DNA of 64,000 nt from Cellulomonas fimi ATCC 484. GTDB taxonomy: Bacteria; Actinomycetota; Actinomycetes; Actinomycetales; Cellulomonadaceae. Below the pieces are notes generated by a model that saw nothing but the letters and a program-made list of their open reading frames with translations, was not told the DNA's origin and made no database searches. The stretch covers positions 3,720,001-3,784,000 of the forward strand of contig NC_015514.1 of the NCBI RefSeq assembly GCF_000212695.1, in the 5' to 3' direction. Made by a program: the position numbers and the translations under genes. Positions 24,550 through 32,377 of the stretch are shown here, piece by piece (positions within the stretch are counted from its first letter, which is position 1; every line of letters begins with the position of its first letter).

Positions 24550-24834
24550 ATGTCCGACCCCCAGTACCCGCCGCCCGCTGCGCCCGCGCCCTACGAGCCG
24601 GCCCCTGCGAAGGCGTCGAACGTCCTGTCGATCATCTCGTTCCCGCTCGCGGCGATCGCACTGCTCTTCGTGCCGATCCTGTTCGGCGGCGCGGCGATCG
24701 TCCTCGCGAGCATCGCGAAGTTCAAGAAGCACGAGCCGCTCGGCAACATCGCGTTCATCATCTCGATCGTCGCGACGGTGCTCGGCTTCATCATCGGCGC
24801 GATCGTCGGCGCGATGATGGTCGCGAACGCCTGA
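24550..24834 (+). CDS. Small DUF4190-like membrane protein
   Basis: A 94-residue protein: a Pro/Ala-rich cytoplasmic N-terminus (PQYPPPAAPAPYEPAPAKA), then two hydrophobic helices (VLSIISFPLAAIALLFVPILF and NIAFIISIVATVLGFIIGAIV) separated by a glycine-rich turn and a lysine patch FKKHEPLG. This is the DUF4190 pattern common in actinobacteria; function unknown. ATG at 24550 has AGGAG seven bases before it; the upstream in-frame GTG-started extension (24493) is discarded. Bases 24259-24549 hold no other gene I can support. Confidence 0.8.
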   Translation: MSDPQYPPPAAPAPYEPAPAKASNVLSIISFPLAAIALLFVPILFGGAAIVLASIAKFKKHEPLGNIAFIISIVATVLGFIIGAIVGAMMVANA

Positions 24835-24860
24835 CGACGGTCTCGTCGCGGTAGACGCAC

Positions 24861-24897
24861 GACGGCCCCGGTCCTCCTCACGAGGACCGGGGCCGTC
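24861..24897. terminator. Bidirectional terminator
   Basis: GACGGCCCCGGTCCTC (24861-24876) pairs perfectly with 24882-24897 around a 5-base loop CTCAC, between convergent genes (stops at 24834 and 24907). It resembles the clpC terminator at 32317-32364. Confidence 0.9.
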
Positions 24898-24906
24898 GTC
24901 GTCCCG

Positions 24907-25698
24907 TCAGCGCGCGAGCCACCCGCCGTCGACCGGCAGCACGGCGCCGTGCACGTACTCCGCGGCAGGCGAGCACAGGAAGACGACGGCACCCGCCACG
25001 TCGGCGGGCGTCGCCCAGCGGTGCGCGGGGATCCGGCCGAGGATCTCGTCGGAGCGCGAACGGTCGGCCCGCAGGTCGTCGGTGTTCGCGGTCGCCACGT
25101 AGCCGGGCGCGACGGCGTTGACGTGCACGCCCGACGACGCCCACTCGTTCGCGAGCGCGCGCGTCAGGCCGGCGAGCGCCGACTTGGACGCGGTGTAGCC
25201 GGGCACGGTGATGCCGCCCTGGAAGCTCAGCATCGACGCGACGTTGACGATCGACCCGGACCCGCGCGCGACCATCGTCCGGCCGACCTCCCGGGAGAGC
25301 ACGAACGCGGCGCGCAGGTTGACGTCGAGCACGTGGTCGAAGTCGGCGTCGGTGTGCGACACGGCGGGTGTGCGGCGGATGGTGCCGCCGTTGTTGACGA
25401 GGATGTCGACGTCCCGGCCGGCGAGGTCGGCGGCGAGCGCGGCGACCGCGGCCCGGTCGGCGAGGTCGGCCCGCAGCGGCGTGAACGTCCGGCCGGCGGC
25501 CTCGACGGCGGTGCGCACGTCGCTCGCGCCGGACGGCAGGGAGTGGCTGACGCCGACGACGTCCGCACCGGACCAGGCGAGCGCCTCGGCGACGGCGAGC
25601 CCGATGCCGCGGCTGGCACCGGTGACGACAGCGAGCCGGCCGGTCAGCCCGAACAGGCGGGCCGTGTACTCGGCCGAGGTGCTGGGGGCGGTCGTCAT
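24907..25698 (-). CDS. kduD: 2-dehydro-3-deoxy-D-gluconate 5-dehydrogenase-like SDR
   Basis: Short-chain dehydrogenase, 263 residues, predicted to reduce 2,5-diketo-3-deoxygluconate to 2-keto-3-deoxygluconate with NADH in pectin/uronate breakdown. Motifs: TGASRGIG (cofactor binding), NNGG, catalytic Ser in NVASMLSF and YTASK with the catalytic Tyr and Lys, then APGYVATANTDDLRAD as in KduD. ATG at 25698 follows GGAGGAG. It is the last gene of the operon that contains kduI, whose product it would consume; this assigns the role more firmly than the fold alone. Confidence 0.88.
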   Translation of the reverse strand: MTTAPSTSAEYTARLFGLTGRLAVVTGASRGIGLAVAEALAWSGADVVGVSHSLPSGASDVRTAVEAAGRTFTPLRADLADRAAVAALAADLAGRDVDILVNNGGTIRRTPAVSHTDADFDHVLDVNLRAAFVLSREVGRTMVARGSGSIVNVASMLSFQGGITVPGYTASKSALAGLTRALANEWASSGVHVNAVAPGYVATANTDDLRADRSRSDEILGRIPAHRWATPADVAGAVVFLCSPAAEYVHGAVLPVDGGWLAR

Positions 25699-25738
25699 GG
25701 GCTGCTCTCCTCCGGTGCGCCGTGGGCGACCGGTCCGG

Positions 25739-26575
25739 TCAGCCCGTGTGACCGAGGGCCGCGGAGATCCGTCGTGCGGCCTCGATGGCCAGGGGGGCCA
25801 TCGCCTCGATCTGGTCGATGCTGTGCTCGAGCGTCAGCGTCGAGATGCTGATCCCGTAGCTGACGGTGTGGGTGGTGTCGTAGATGGGGGCCGCGACGCA
25901 CGCGACGCCCGGGACGTTCTCCTCGCGGTCGAGCGCGTACCCGAGCCGCCGGATCTCGGCGACCTCGGCCTGGAGCTCCTCCAGCGTCGTGATGGTGTTC
26001 GCCGTCCGGCGCGGCAGCCCGACCCGCTCGACGAACCGCTCGAGGCCCTGGTCGGTGAAGCCGCTGAGGACGACCTTCCCGATCCCCGAGGTGTGCAGGG
26101 GGATCGCGAGGCCGACCCGGGACGGCATGAGGTACGGCTTGTCGGAGTCGGCGCGGATCAGGTAGACGATCTCGTCGCCGTTCTTGACCCCGACGTGGAC
26201 GGTGCAGTGCGTCCTCTCGACGAGCTCGTCGACGAACGGCTGGACGATCGCGGTGATGTCGATGCGGGCCATCGCCCGCCCGGCGAGCGACAGGATCTTC
26301 GGGCCGGGCAGGTAGGTCCCGTCGGCCGCGAGGACCACGAACTGGCGGTTGATGAGCGTCGCGAGGATCCGGTGGGTGGTGGCCTTCGCGAGACCCGTCG
26401 CCTCGACGACGTCCGTGAACCGGCCGTGCGCCATGGCCGCCTCCAGCACGAGCAGCGTCTTCTCGCTCGCACCCGGCGCGGTGTCCGGCCGCGGGCCGAG
26501 CCGGACGGGCTGGTCGGGCTGGTCGGGCTCGTCGCCCGCTCGCGTGCGGGGTGCTGGCGTCGAGCCGGAGACCAT
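25739..26575 (-). CDS. IclR-family transcriptional regulator (KdgR-like)
   Basis: DNA-binding regulator, 278 residues. Winged helix at about 38-95 (EKTLLVLEAAMAHGRFTDVVEATGLAKATTHRIL), then the IclR effector domain with IPLHTSGIGKVVLSGF and a Cys-containing ligand pocket NVPGVACVAAPIYD. The N-terminus has an imperfect QPDQP-type repeat. It sits inside the operon between kduI and kduD, so it is probably autoregulated and senses a uronate metabolite. Its likely operator is the palindrome at 30657-30671. Confidence 0.92.
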   Translation of the reverse strand: MVSGSTPAPRTRAGDEPDQPDQPVRLGPRPDTAPGASEKTLLVLEAAMAHGRFTDVVEATGLAKATTHRILATLINRQFVVLAADGTYLPGPKILSLAGRAMARIDITAIVQPFVDELVERTHCTVHVGVKNGDEIVYLIRADSDKPYLMPSRVGLAIPLHTSGIGKVVLSGFTDQGLERFVERVGLPRRTANTITTLEELQAEVAEIRRLGYALDREENVPGVACVAAPIYDTTHTVSYGISISTLTLEHSIDQIEAMAPLAIEAARRISAALGHTG

Positions 26576-26602
26576 GTCCGTCCACCTGTCGTCCTGGGCG
26601 CG

Positions 26603-27442
26603 TCAGCGCATGTCGGTGATGGGATGCCCATCCATATCGTCGAACGACTGATTCTCGCCTGCCATGGCCCACACGAAGCCGTAGCTCGCGGTGCCGACCC
26701 CCGAGTGGACGGACCAGCTCGGGGCGATGACGGCCTCGTGGTTCGCGACGAGCAGGTGCCGGGTCTCGGTCGGCTCGCCGAGCAGGTGGACGACGCGGGC
26801 GTCGTCGGGGACGTCGACGTACAGGTAGACCTCCGTCCGCCGGTCGTGCGTGTGCGCGGGCATGGTGTTCCACATCGAGCCGGGGTGCAGCCGGGTCACG
26901 CCCATGACGACCTGGCAGGACCGCACGCCGTCCTCGTGGATGTACTGCGTGAGCGTGCGGCGGTTCGAGGTGAGGGCGTCGCCCAGCTCGCGGACGGTGC
27001 CGCCACCGGGCTCGACGAGCGTCGTCGGGAACGCGGTGTGGGCCGGTGCCGAGAACAGGTAGAACCGGGCCGGGCCGTCCGCTCCGCCGGCGCCGGTGGA
27101 CGCGAGGACGACGTCGCGCGCGCCGCGCCCCACGTAGAGGCACGCCCCCCGGTCGACGTGGTGGACGGCCCCGTCGACGGTGACCGTGCCTGGTCCGCCG
27201 ACGTTGACGATCCCCGCCTCGCGGTGGTCGAAGAAGTGCTCGGACCGGATCTCGGGGAACGTCGGGAGCGTCACGGGCGCGCTCGCGGGGACGACGCCGA
27301 CGAGCACGACGCGGTCGTGGTGCGTGTAGACCGCGCGGGCCTCGTCGTCGGCGAACAGGTCCTGCACGAGGAACCGCCGGCGCAGCTCGTCGGTGTCCAT
27401 GCCGGGCACGTGCTCGGGGCTGGTGGCGTACCGCAGGTCCAT
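26603..27442 (-). CDS. kduI: 5-dehydro-4-deoxy-D-glucuronate isomerase
   Basis: Cupin-fold zinc isomerase, 279 residues, converting 4-deoxy-L-threo-5-hexosulose uronate (from unsaturated uronates) to 2,5-diketo-3-deoxygluconate. Family marks: MDLRYATSPEHVPGMDTDELRRRF at the N-terminus, ARFYLFSAPAHTAFPT and the metal-binding cluster MPAHTHDRRTEVYLY followed by SWSVHSGVG. Length and ends match the family. ATG at 27442 follows GGAAGG. Product flows to KduD, encoded in the same operon. Confidence 0.95.
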   Translation of the reverse strand: MDLRYATSPEHVPGMDTDELRRRFLVQDLFADDEARAVYTHHDRVVLVGVVPASAPVTLPTFPEIRSEHFFDHREAGIVNVGGPGTVTVDGAVHHVDRGACLYVGRGARDVVLASTGAGGADGPARFYLFSAPAHTAFPTTLVEPGGGTVRELGDALTSNRRTLTQYIHEDGVRSCQVVMGVTRLHPGSMWNTMPAHTHDRRTEVYLYVDVPDDARVVHLLGEPTETRHLLVANHEAVIAPSWSVHSGVGTASYGFVWAMAGENQSFDDMDGHPITDMR

Positions 27443-27494
27443 CGGGTGCCTTCCGTCGTGGGGTCGTGTGTCGGGGTTCGGGTCGACGTACGGG

Positions 27495-28802
27495 TCAGAG
27501 CAGGCCGAGCAGCCCCGGCAGCCAGAGGGACAGCTGCGGGACGAACACGACCAGGAAGAGGACCGCCACGAGGGCGAGGAAGAACGGCATGAGGTGCCGG
27601 ATGACGGGCTCGATGCGCACGCCTGCGACCTGGGCGCCGACGAACAGCACGGGCGCCGACGGTGGCGAGATGATCGCGATGCAGAGGTTGAAGGTCAGCA
27701 TGATCCCGAAGTGCACGGGGTCGATGCCGTACTGCAGCGCGATGGGCAGGAAGATCGGCGTGAAGATCAGCACGGCGGGCGTGGCGTCGAGCGGGATCCC
27801 GATGACCAGCAGGACGAGCATCATGACGAGCAGCACGACGACCTTCTGGTCGGTCCACCCGAACAGGCTCTCGGCGATGAGCTGCGGCATGCGCGTGAAG
27901 CTCATGACGAACGACATGATCGACGAGACGCCGATGAGGAAGATGACGACCGAGCTCGTGCGGGCCGCGGCGTACAGGATCCGCGGCAGGTCCTTGACGG
28001 TGATCGCCCGGTAGAGGAACGCGAGCACGAGCGAGGCGACGACCGCGACCGCGGACCCCTCGGTGGCGGTGAAGAACCCGCCGACGATCCCGCCGATGAC
28101 GACGACGACGAGCGCGAGCGACGGCAGCGCCTCGACGAACACGATCCCGATCTCGCGCAGGTTCCACCGGACCGGCACCTTGAGCTCGGGGTGGCGGCGG
28201 GCGTACCACGCGACGACGAGCATGCACGCGACACCCCACAGGACGCCCGGCACGTACCCCGCGAGGAACAGGGCCCCGACGGACGCGCTGCCGCTCGCCA
28301 TCGCGTAGATGATCATGAGGTTGCTCGGCGGGATGAGCATGCCGCTGGGAGCCGACGCGACGTTCGTGGCGGCGGTGAACGCCTTGTCGTACCCGTCGCG
28401 CGCCTGCATCGGCGACATCGTGGTGCCGACCGCGGCGGCCGCGGCGATCGCCGATCCGCTGATGGCGCCGAACAGCATGTTCGCCAGCACGTTGGTCTGC
28501 GCGAGCGGCGCAGGGGTGCGGCCGACGAGCACCTTCGCGAGGTTGATGAGACGCGTCGCGATGCCGCCGTTGTTCATGATGCCGCCGGCGAGGATGAAGA
28601 ACGGGATCGCGAGCAGCGCGAACGAGTTGACGCCGTTGAACATCCGCTGCGCGGAGGTCGCGGCACCGTCCTCGAGGCCCATGACGAGCACGAGCGAGAC
28701 GGCCGACGGCAGGCCGATGCTGATGCTGACCGGCGCACCGATCGCCATCAGCACGGCCATGCCGCCGAACAGCACGGCGGTGACGAGCGCGACGTCCCTC
28801 AC
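27495..28802 (-). CDS. dctM: TRAP transporter large permease (DctM)
   Basis: A 435-residue, about 12-helix membrane subunit that couples Na+ flow to uptake of an organic acid. Recognisable segments: LLAIPFFILAGGIMNNGGIATRL, IAAAAAVGTTMSPMQARDGYDK, SAPSGMLIPPSNLMIIYAM and FTATEGSAVAVVASL. GTG at 28802 overlaps the DctQ stop by four bases; the longer open frame upstream is the DctQ gene in another frame. The kduI gene follows 52 bases on, so the substrate is probably a uronate or unsaturated uronide. Confidence 0.95.
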   Translation of the reverse strand: MRDVALVTAVLFGGMAVLMAIGAPVSISIGLPSAVSLVLVMGLEDGAATSAQRMFNGVNSFALLAIPFFILAGGIMNNGGIATRLINLAKVLVGRTPAPLAQTNVLANMLFGAISGSAIAAAAAVGTTMSPMQARDGYDKAFTAATNVASAPSGMLIPPSNLMIIYAMASGSASVGALFLAGYVPGVLWGVACMLVVAWYARRHPELKVPVRWNLREIGIVFVEALPSLALVVVVIGGIVGGFFTATEGSAVAVVASLVLAFLYRAITVKDLPRILYAAARTSSVVIFLIGVSSIMSFVMSFTRMPQLIAESLFGWTDQKVVVLLVMMLVLLVIGIPLDATPAVLIFTPIFLPIALQYGIDPVHFGIMLTFNLCIAIISPPSAPVLFVGAQVAGVRIEPVIRHLMPFFLALVAVLFLVVFVPQLSLWLPGLLGLL

Positions 28803-29437
28803 AGCTCGACCCCTTCCTCGGGTGCGGTGTGCTCGACGCCCGCGTACCGGCGCGAGAGCGTGCCGGCCAGGTGGTAGAGCAGGTAGAACGCGAACAGCAC
28901 GCCCGCGACCGGGACCGCGAGGTACAGGACGCCGGCAGAGACGGGCAGCACGGGGTTGGCCTGGTCCCACGTCTGGTGCGCGTTGGTCCAGCCGCCCCAG
29001 ACCATGACGACACCGGCGAACGTCAGGGTCGCGAGGTAGGCGACGACCTCGAGCACCCGCTGCGCGGCCAGCGGCGCCTTGAGCACGAAGTAGTCGATCG
29101 CGACGTCCGCCTTCTCCCCGGTCGCGATCGACACCCCGATGAGGCTGACCCAGACGAACACGTACCGGGCGGCCTCCTCCGACCAGACGCTGGGCGCGTC
29201 GAGCACGAGGCGGGTGAACACCTGCCACGTCACGAGGAGGACGAGCAGTGCGAACAGGGTCACGCAGACCGTGCGGAGCACCGCGTCGAGGCCCGCCTTG
29301 AACCGGATGAGCAGCGCGTGCTCGGCGTGCACGGGCGGGACACCGGCCTGGTCGTCGGTGCGGTCGTCGGCATGGTCGGGGCCACCCGCCCGGTCGGGGT
29401 CGTCCGGCGGCTGCGGGGGTCCTGGAGGGGATGTCAT
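28799..29437 (-). CDS. dctQ: TRAP transporter small permease (DctQ)
   Basis: Small membrane subunit, 212 residues, four helices (for example VCVTLFALLVLLVTWQVFTRL and YLAVPVAGVLFAFYLLYHL) with the DctQ motif SVWSEEAARYVFVWVSLIG. A 40-residue Pro/Asp/His-rich cytoplasmic N-terminus is longer than usual. ATG at 29437; stop overlaps the DctM GTG start. Confidence 0.93.
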   Translation of the reverse strand: MTSPPGPPQPPDDPDRAGGPDHADDRTDDQAGVPPVHAEHALLIRFKAGLDAVLRTVCVTLFALLVLLVTWQVFTRLVLDAPSVWSEEAARYVFVWVSLIGVSIATGEKADVAIDYFVLKAPLAAQRVLEVVAYLATLTFAGVVMVWGGWTNAHQTWDQANPVLPVSAGVLYLAVPVAGVLFAFYLLYHLAGTLSRRYAGVEHTAPEEGVEL

Positions 29438-29476
29438 CGACGGGCCTCTCGGTACGCGGGGCGGCGGTCGACGCCG

Positions 29477-30520
29477 TCACTCGGCGGCGGCGCGGACCTT
29501 CTCGTGGATCTCCCGGATGAGGTCGTTGTCGAGCCTCGACTCGGTGAGCGGCCGGATGACCTCGGCGAACGCGTCCTCGTCGACCTCGTTGAACGTCGCC
29601 CCCGCCTCGGTCGCCATCTCCTTGGCCACCTCGATCTCCGTCTTCCAGAGCTCGCCCTCCTCCTCGACGGCTGCCGCGAGCTCCTCCTCGAAGATCGCCC
29701 GCACGTCGTCCGGCAGCCCCTCCATGACGGCCGGGTTGGTGATGAGGTAGTCGGGCAGCATGAGGTGGCGCGTGTAGCTGAAGTACGGCGCGACCTCGGC
29801 GTGCTTGACGTTCGCGTAGGTGAGCTCGTTGTTCTCGGCCGCGTCGATGACGCCGGACTGGAGCGCGCCGTACACCTCGCCCATGCCCATGGGCGTCCCG
29901 GTGCCCCCCATCAGCCGGATCATCTCGATGTTCGTGTCGGACTCGATGACGCGGACCTTCATGCCCTCGAGGTCGGCCGGCGTCTCGATGGGCTTCTCGG
30001 CGTTGTACATCGACCGGACGCCGCCGTGGAACGACGCGAGGACGTGCAGGCCCTGGTCGTCGAGCGAGGAGTACAGCTCGGACACGATCTCGGGGTCGTT
30101 CGTCGTCTTGCGCTGGTGGTCCTGCGAGTCGAACGTGAAGGGCAGGTTGAAGACCACGAAGTCGGGGTTGAAGTTCTCCAGGAGCGGGCTCGCGACGACC
30201 GAGAACTCGACGGCCCCCGACTGCACGAGCTCGATGGTCTCCTTCTGCGCCCCGAGCGTCTCGTTCGGGTAGATCTCCAGGTCGTACGCGCCGTCGGTGC
30301 GCTCCTTGATGCGGTCGCCCATCGCGTCGAGCGCGCGGAACTGCGGGTGGTTGGGCTGCTGGTTGAACGCGACCTTGAAGACGGTCGCGGCCTCGCCGCC
30401 GGATGCGCCGGTGCTGCCACCACCGGCAGCGGAGTCGGTGCCGCCGCTGCTGCAGGCCGTGAGGCCCAGCGCGGCGGCGACGGTGAGCGCGGTGACGGAA
30501 ACGACGGTGTTTCGCCTCAT
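29477..30520 (-). CDS. dctP: TRAP transporter substrate-binding lipoprotein (DctP/TeaA type)
   Basis: Binds the acid substrate outside the membrane and delivers it to DctQM; 347 residues. Lipobox LTAC, Gly/Ser tether, then VFKVAFNQQPNHPQFRALDA and the DctP signature with the carboxylate-binding Arg in LEGMKVRVIESDTN and YGALQSGVIDAAENNEL. ATG at 30520 follows GAGGAG. First gene of the operon and therefore the one directly under the palindromic operator upstream. Confidence 0.95.
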   Translation of the reverse strand: MRRNTVVSVTALTVAAALGLTACSSGGTDSAAGGGSTGASGGEAATVFKVAFNQQPNHPQFRALDAMGDRIKERTDGAYDLEIYPNETLGAQKETIELVQSGAVEFSVVASPLLENFNPDFVVFNLPFTFDSQDHQRKTTNDPEIVSELYSSLDDQGLHVLASFHGGVRSMYNAEKPIETPADLEGMKVRVIESDTNIEMIRLMGGTGTPMGMGEVYGALQSGVIDAAENNELTYANVKHAEVAPYFSYTRHLMLPDYLITNPAVMEGLPDDVRAIFEEELAAAVEEEGELWKTEIEVAKEMATEAGATFNEVDEDAFAEVIRPLTESRLDNDLIREIHEKVRAAAE

Positions 30521-30656
30521 GGGTGCTCCTCGGTGCGGCCCACGCAGGGCGTGGGCGTGCGGGCGCTCAGGAGCGAGCGCGGGGATGGTCCGGGGTGCCA
30601 GGCGGTGCGGCCCGGCGAGTGCTTGCGGGAGTCAGGACGACGGTGTCAGACTTTCG

Positions 30657-30671
30657 TGGAACTCAGTTCCA
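30657..30671. promoter_or_regulatory. Palindromic IclR-type operator between dctP and the DUF4862 gene
   Basis: TGGAACTCAGTTCCA is a perfect dyad apart from its central base, in an AT-richer patch between divergent genes starting at 30520 and 30798. A second half-site-like GGAACGGAAC follows at about 30678. TGGAAY-N3-RTTCCA-type dyads are typical of IclR-family sites, and an IclR gene lies in the operon. The rest of 30521-30797 shows no gene. Confidence 0.75.
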
Positions 30672-30797
30672 TGTAGCGGAACGGAACGGTAACGCAGCGT
30701 CGCAGACCGGTCAACACCCCGTCTTCCGGACGGGTCGGACCTTCCGCGTCGCCGGTGAGACCACCGCCGAGCCCATCGACGCGACCCCGGAGGACGC

Positions 30798-31757
30798 ATG
30801 CCGACGCCCGACCTGTACGTCTCCGCGTACATCACCGCCCCCACCGAGCCCGCGGCCGAGGACGCGTTCTTCGACGCCGTCGGCGAGCTCGACCTCGCGG
30901 GCCTGGAGTTCGCGCTCCAGCCCGAGGGGCACCGCACGCTCGACCCCGCGTGGATCGACGCGCACGTCCCCGCGGACAGCGACCTCGTCGTCACGCTCGT
31001 CCCGGCCATGACCGTGCGCCGCGCCGACGAGCCCGGCTACGGCCTGGCGTCGCACGAGCCCGAGCATCGTGCGCTCGCCCTCGGCGACGTCGCCCGGGCG
31101 CGCGACCTGGCGCGCACGCTCGCCGACCGGCACGGCCGCCGGCGCGTCGCCGCGATCGAGGTGCACACCTCCCCCGGCCCGCTGCGCGGCGCGCCCGACG
31201 CGTTCGCGCGGTCCCTTGAGGAGATCCTCGGCTGGGACCTGGCCGGGGCCGAGCTCCTCGTCGAGCACTGCGACGCGCACGTGCCGGGACAGGCGCCCGC
31301 CAAGGGGTTCCTCGGCCTCGACGAGGAGCTCGCCGTCGTCCGGTCGTTCGGGCTCCCCCCGGACCGGCTCGGCATGGTCGTCAACTGGGGGCGCTCCGCG
31401 ATCGAGGGCCGCGACACCACCACGCCCGTCGCGCACACGCGCACCGTCGCCGACGAGGGCCTGCTCCGCCTCCTCGTCCTGTCAGGCGCGACCGACGCCG
31501 ACACCGCGTGGGGCCCGGCCTGGGGCGACATGCACATCCCGCCCCGCGGCGAGGACCCCGCCCTGGCCGCCTCCTCGGCGTCGCTCCTCGGCCCGTCCGA
31601 GATCGCCGCGACCCTCGCCGCCGCCGGCGACGTCCCGCGGATCGGCCTCAAGTGGGCCGCCCGTCCGCACGACGCCGGCGTCGCGGCCCGCGTGGCTCTC
31701 ATGCGGGCGACCGTCGAGCAGGTTGCGGCTGCCTGCGCGACGACCCCGGCCCGCTGA
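30798..31757 (+). CDS. DUF4862 family protein
   Basis: A 319-residue soluble protein of a family without assigned function, found in actinobacteria beside sugar-acid catabolic genes. The pattern suggests a TIM barrel like xylose isomerase-type enzymes: DLYVSAYITAPTEPAAED at the start, AAIEVHTSPGPLRGAPDAF, ELLVEHCDAHVPGQAPAKGFL (His and Asp in a metal-site-like position), GMVVNWGRSAIEGRDT and GLKWAARP. ATG at 30798 follows GGAGGA. It is divergent from the TRAP/kdu operon across a shared palindrome, so it is probably a co-regulated enzyme of uronate metabolism. Confidence 0.85.
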   Translation: MPTPDLYVSAYITAPTEPAAEDAFFDAVGELDLAGLEFALQPEGHRTLDPAWIDAHVPADSDLVVTLVPAMTVRRADEPGYGLASHEPEHRALALGDVARARDLARTLADRHGRRRVAAIEVHTSPGPLRGAPDAFARSLEEILGWDLAGAELLVEHCDAHVPGQAPAKGFLGLDEELAVVRSFGLPPDRLGMVVNWGRSAIEGRDTTTPVAHTRTVADEGLLRLLVLSGATDADTAWGPAWGDMHIPPRGEDPALAASSASLLGPSEIAATLAAAGDVPRIGLKWAARPHDAGVAARVALMRATVEQVAAACATTPAR

Positions 31758-31832
31758 CCGCTGCCGTCGGGCGCGTGGCTGTGCTCCCCCGCGGCGCGAC
31801 GATCCCGATCGGCTGCACCGTGCCGCTCCTCG

Positions 31833-31871
31833 ACGTCCGGACCGGTCGCGTTGCGCGACCGGTCCGGACGT
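31833..31871 (+). terminator. Very strong 18-bp terminator hairpin
   Basis: ACGTCCGGACCGGTCGCG (31833-31850) pairs perfectly with 31854-31871 around a 3-base TTG loop, 76 bases after the DUF4862 stop. It can also act for the convergent small gene at 31960-32187. The rest of 31758-31959 is featureless. Confidence 0.85.
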
Positions 31872-31959
31872 CACGTGCGGCTCACCCGCCCGACGCCTGC
31901 GACCACCCCTCACGCGATGCGGGAGGCCGACGACCGCAGGCGTCAAGGCGGTCCGCCGA

Positions 31960-32187
31960 TCAGGGCTGCCAGTACCGCAGGTAGTACAGCCCCTGCGACT
32001 GCGGCCACCCGCTGCGGACGCACTGGGCGCCGGCGTCGTGGACCGTCAGCAGCTGCCGGCACCTCGTGAGCGAGTACGGCCCGAGGTACATGTACCCCGC
32101 CGCGGACGCGGACGGCGCCACCGTCACGCCCAGCGTGCCGATCACACCGGACATCACGAGTGCAGCAGCCAGCTTGCGTAGCCTCAT
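31960..32187 (-). CDS. Very small secreted two-cysteine protein
   Basis: 75 codons: a clear Sec signal peptide (MRLRKLAAALVMSGVIGTL, cleavage after SASA at about residue 30) leaves a mature peptide of about 45 residues, AGYMYLGPYSL..., with two cysteines (TRCRQLL and AQCVRSG) likely to form a disulfide, and many Tyr/Trp near the C-terminus (LYYLRYWQP). ATG at 32187 follows AGGAGG. Family not recognised; small secreted proteins of this plan occur in streptomycetes. It stands alone between two terminators. Confidence 0.75.
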   Translation of the reverse strand: MRLRKLAAALVMSGVIGTLGVTVAPSASAAGYMYLGPYSLTRCRQLLTVHDAGAQCVRSGWPQSQGLYYLRYWQP

Positions 32188-32316
32188 TGTCGAGAGCCTC
32201 CTGGTTCGCACGCGCCCGGATCTCGGACGCGCCGGACGAACCATACGCACACGTTCCCGACAATCCGTGCACGGACGTCACCTGGTCGGCGGACGCCCCG
32301 GCGCCCTGGTCCGCGC

Positions 32317-32364
32317 ACGACGAAGGCCCCGGTCCTCGTCACGAGGAACCAGGGCCTTCGTCGT
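32317..32364 (-). terminator. Terminator of clpC
   Basis: A stem of more than 20 bp (32317-32339 with 32341-32364), with one wobble and one bulge, carries the sequence GAAGGCCC / GGGCCTTC at its base and TCACGAGGA at the tip, 13 bases after the clpC stop. Bases 32188-32316 hold no gene. Confidence 0.9.
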
Positions 32365-32377
32365 CAGGCGGTGGGCG

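Noticed and set aside
27495..29480. 661-codon frame suggesting a DctQ-DctM fusion
   Set aside because: The N-terminal part is DctQ read in the wrong frame; separate GTGA-overlapping dctQ and dctM genes are clear.
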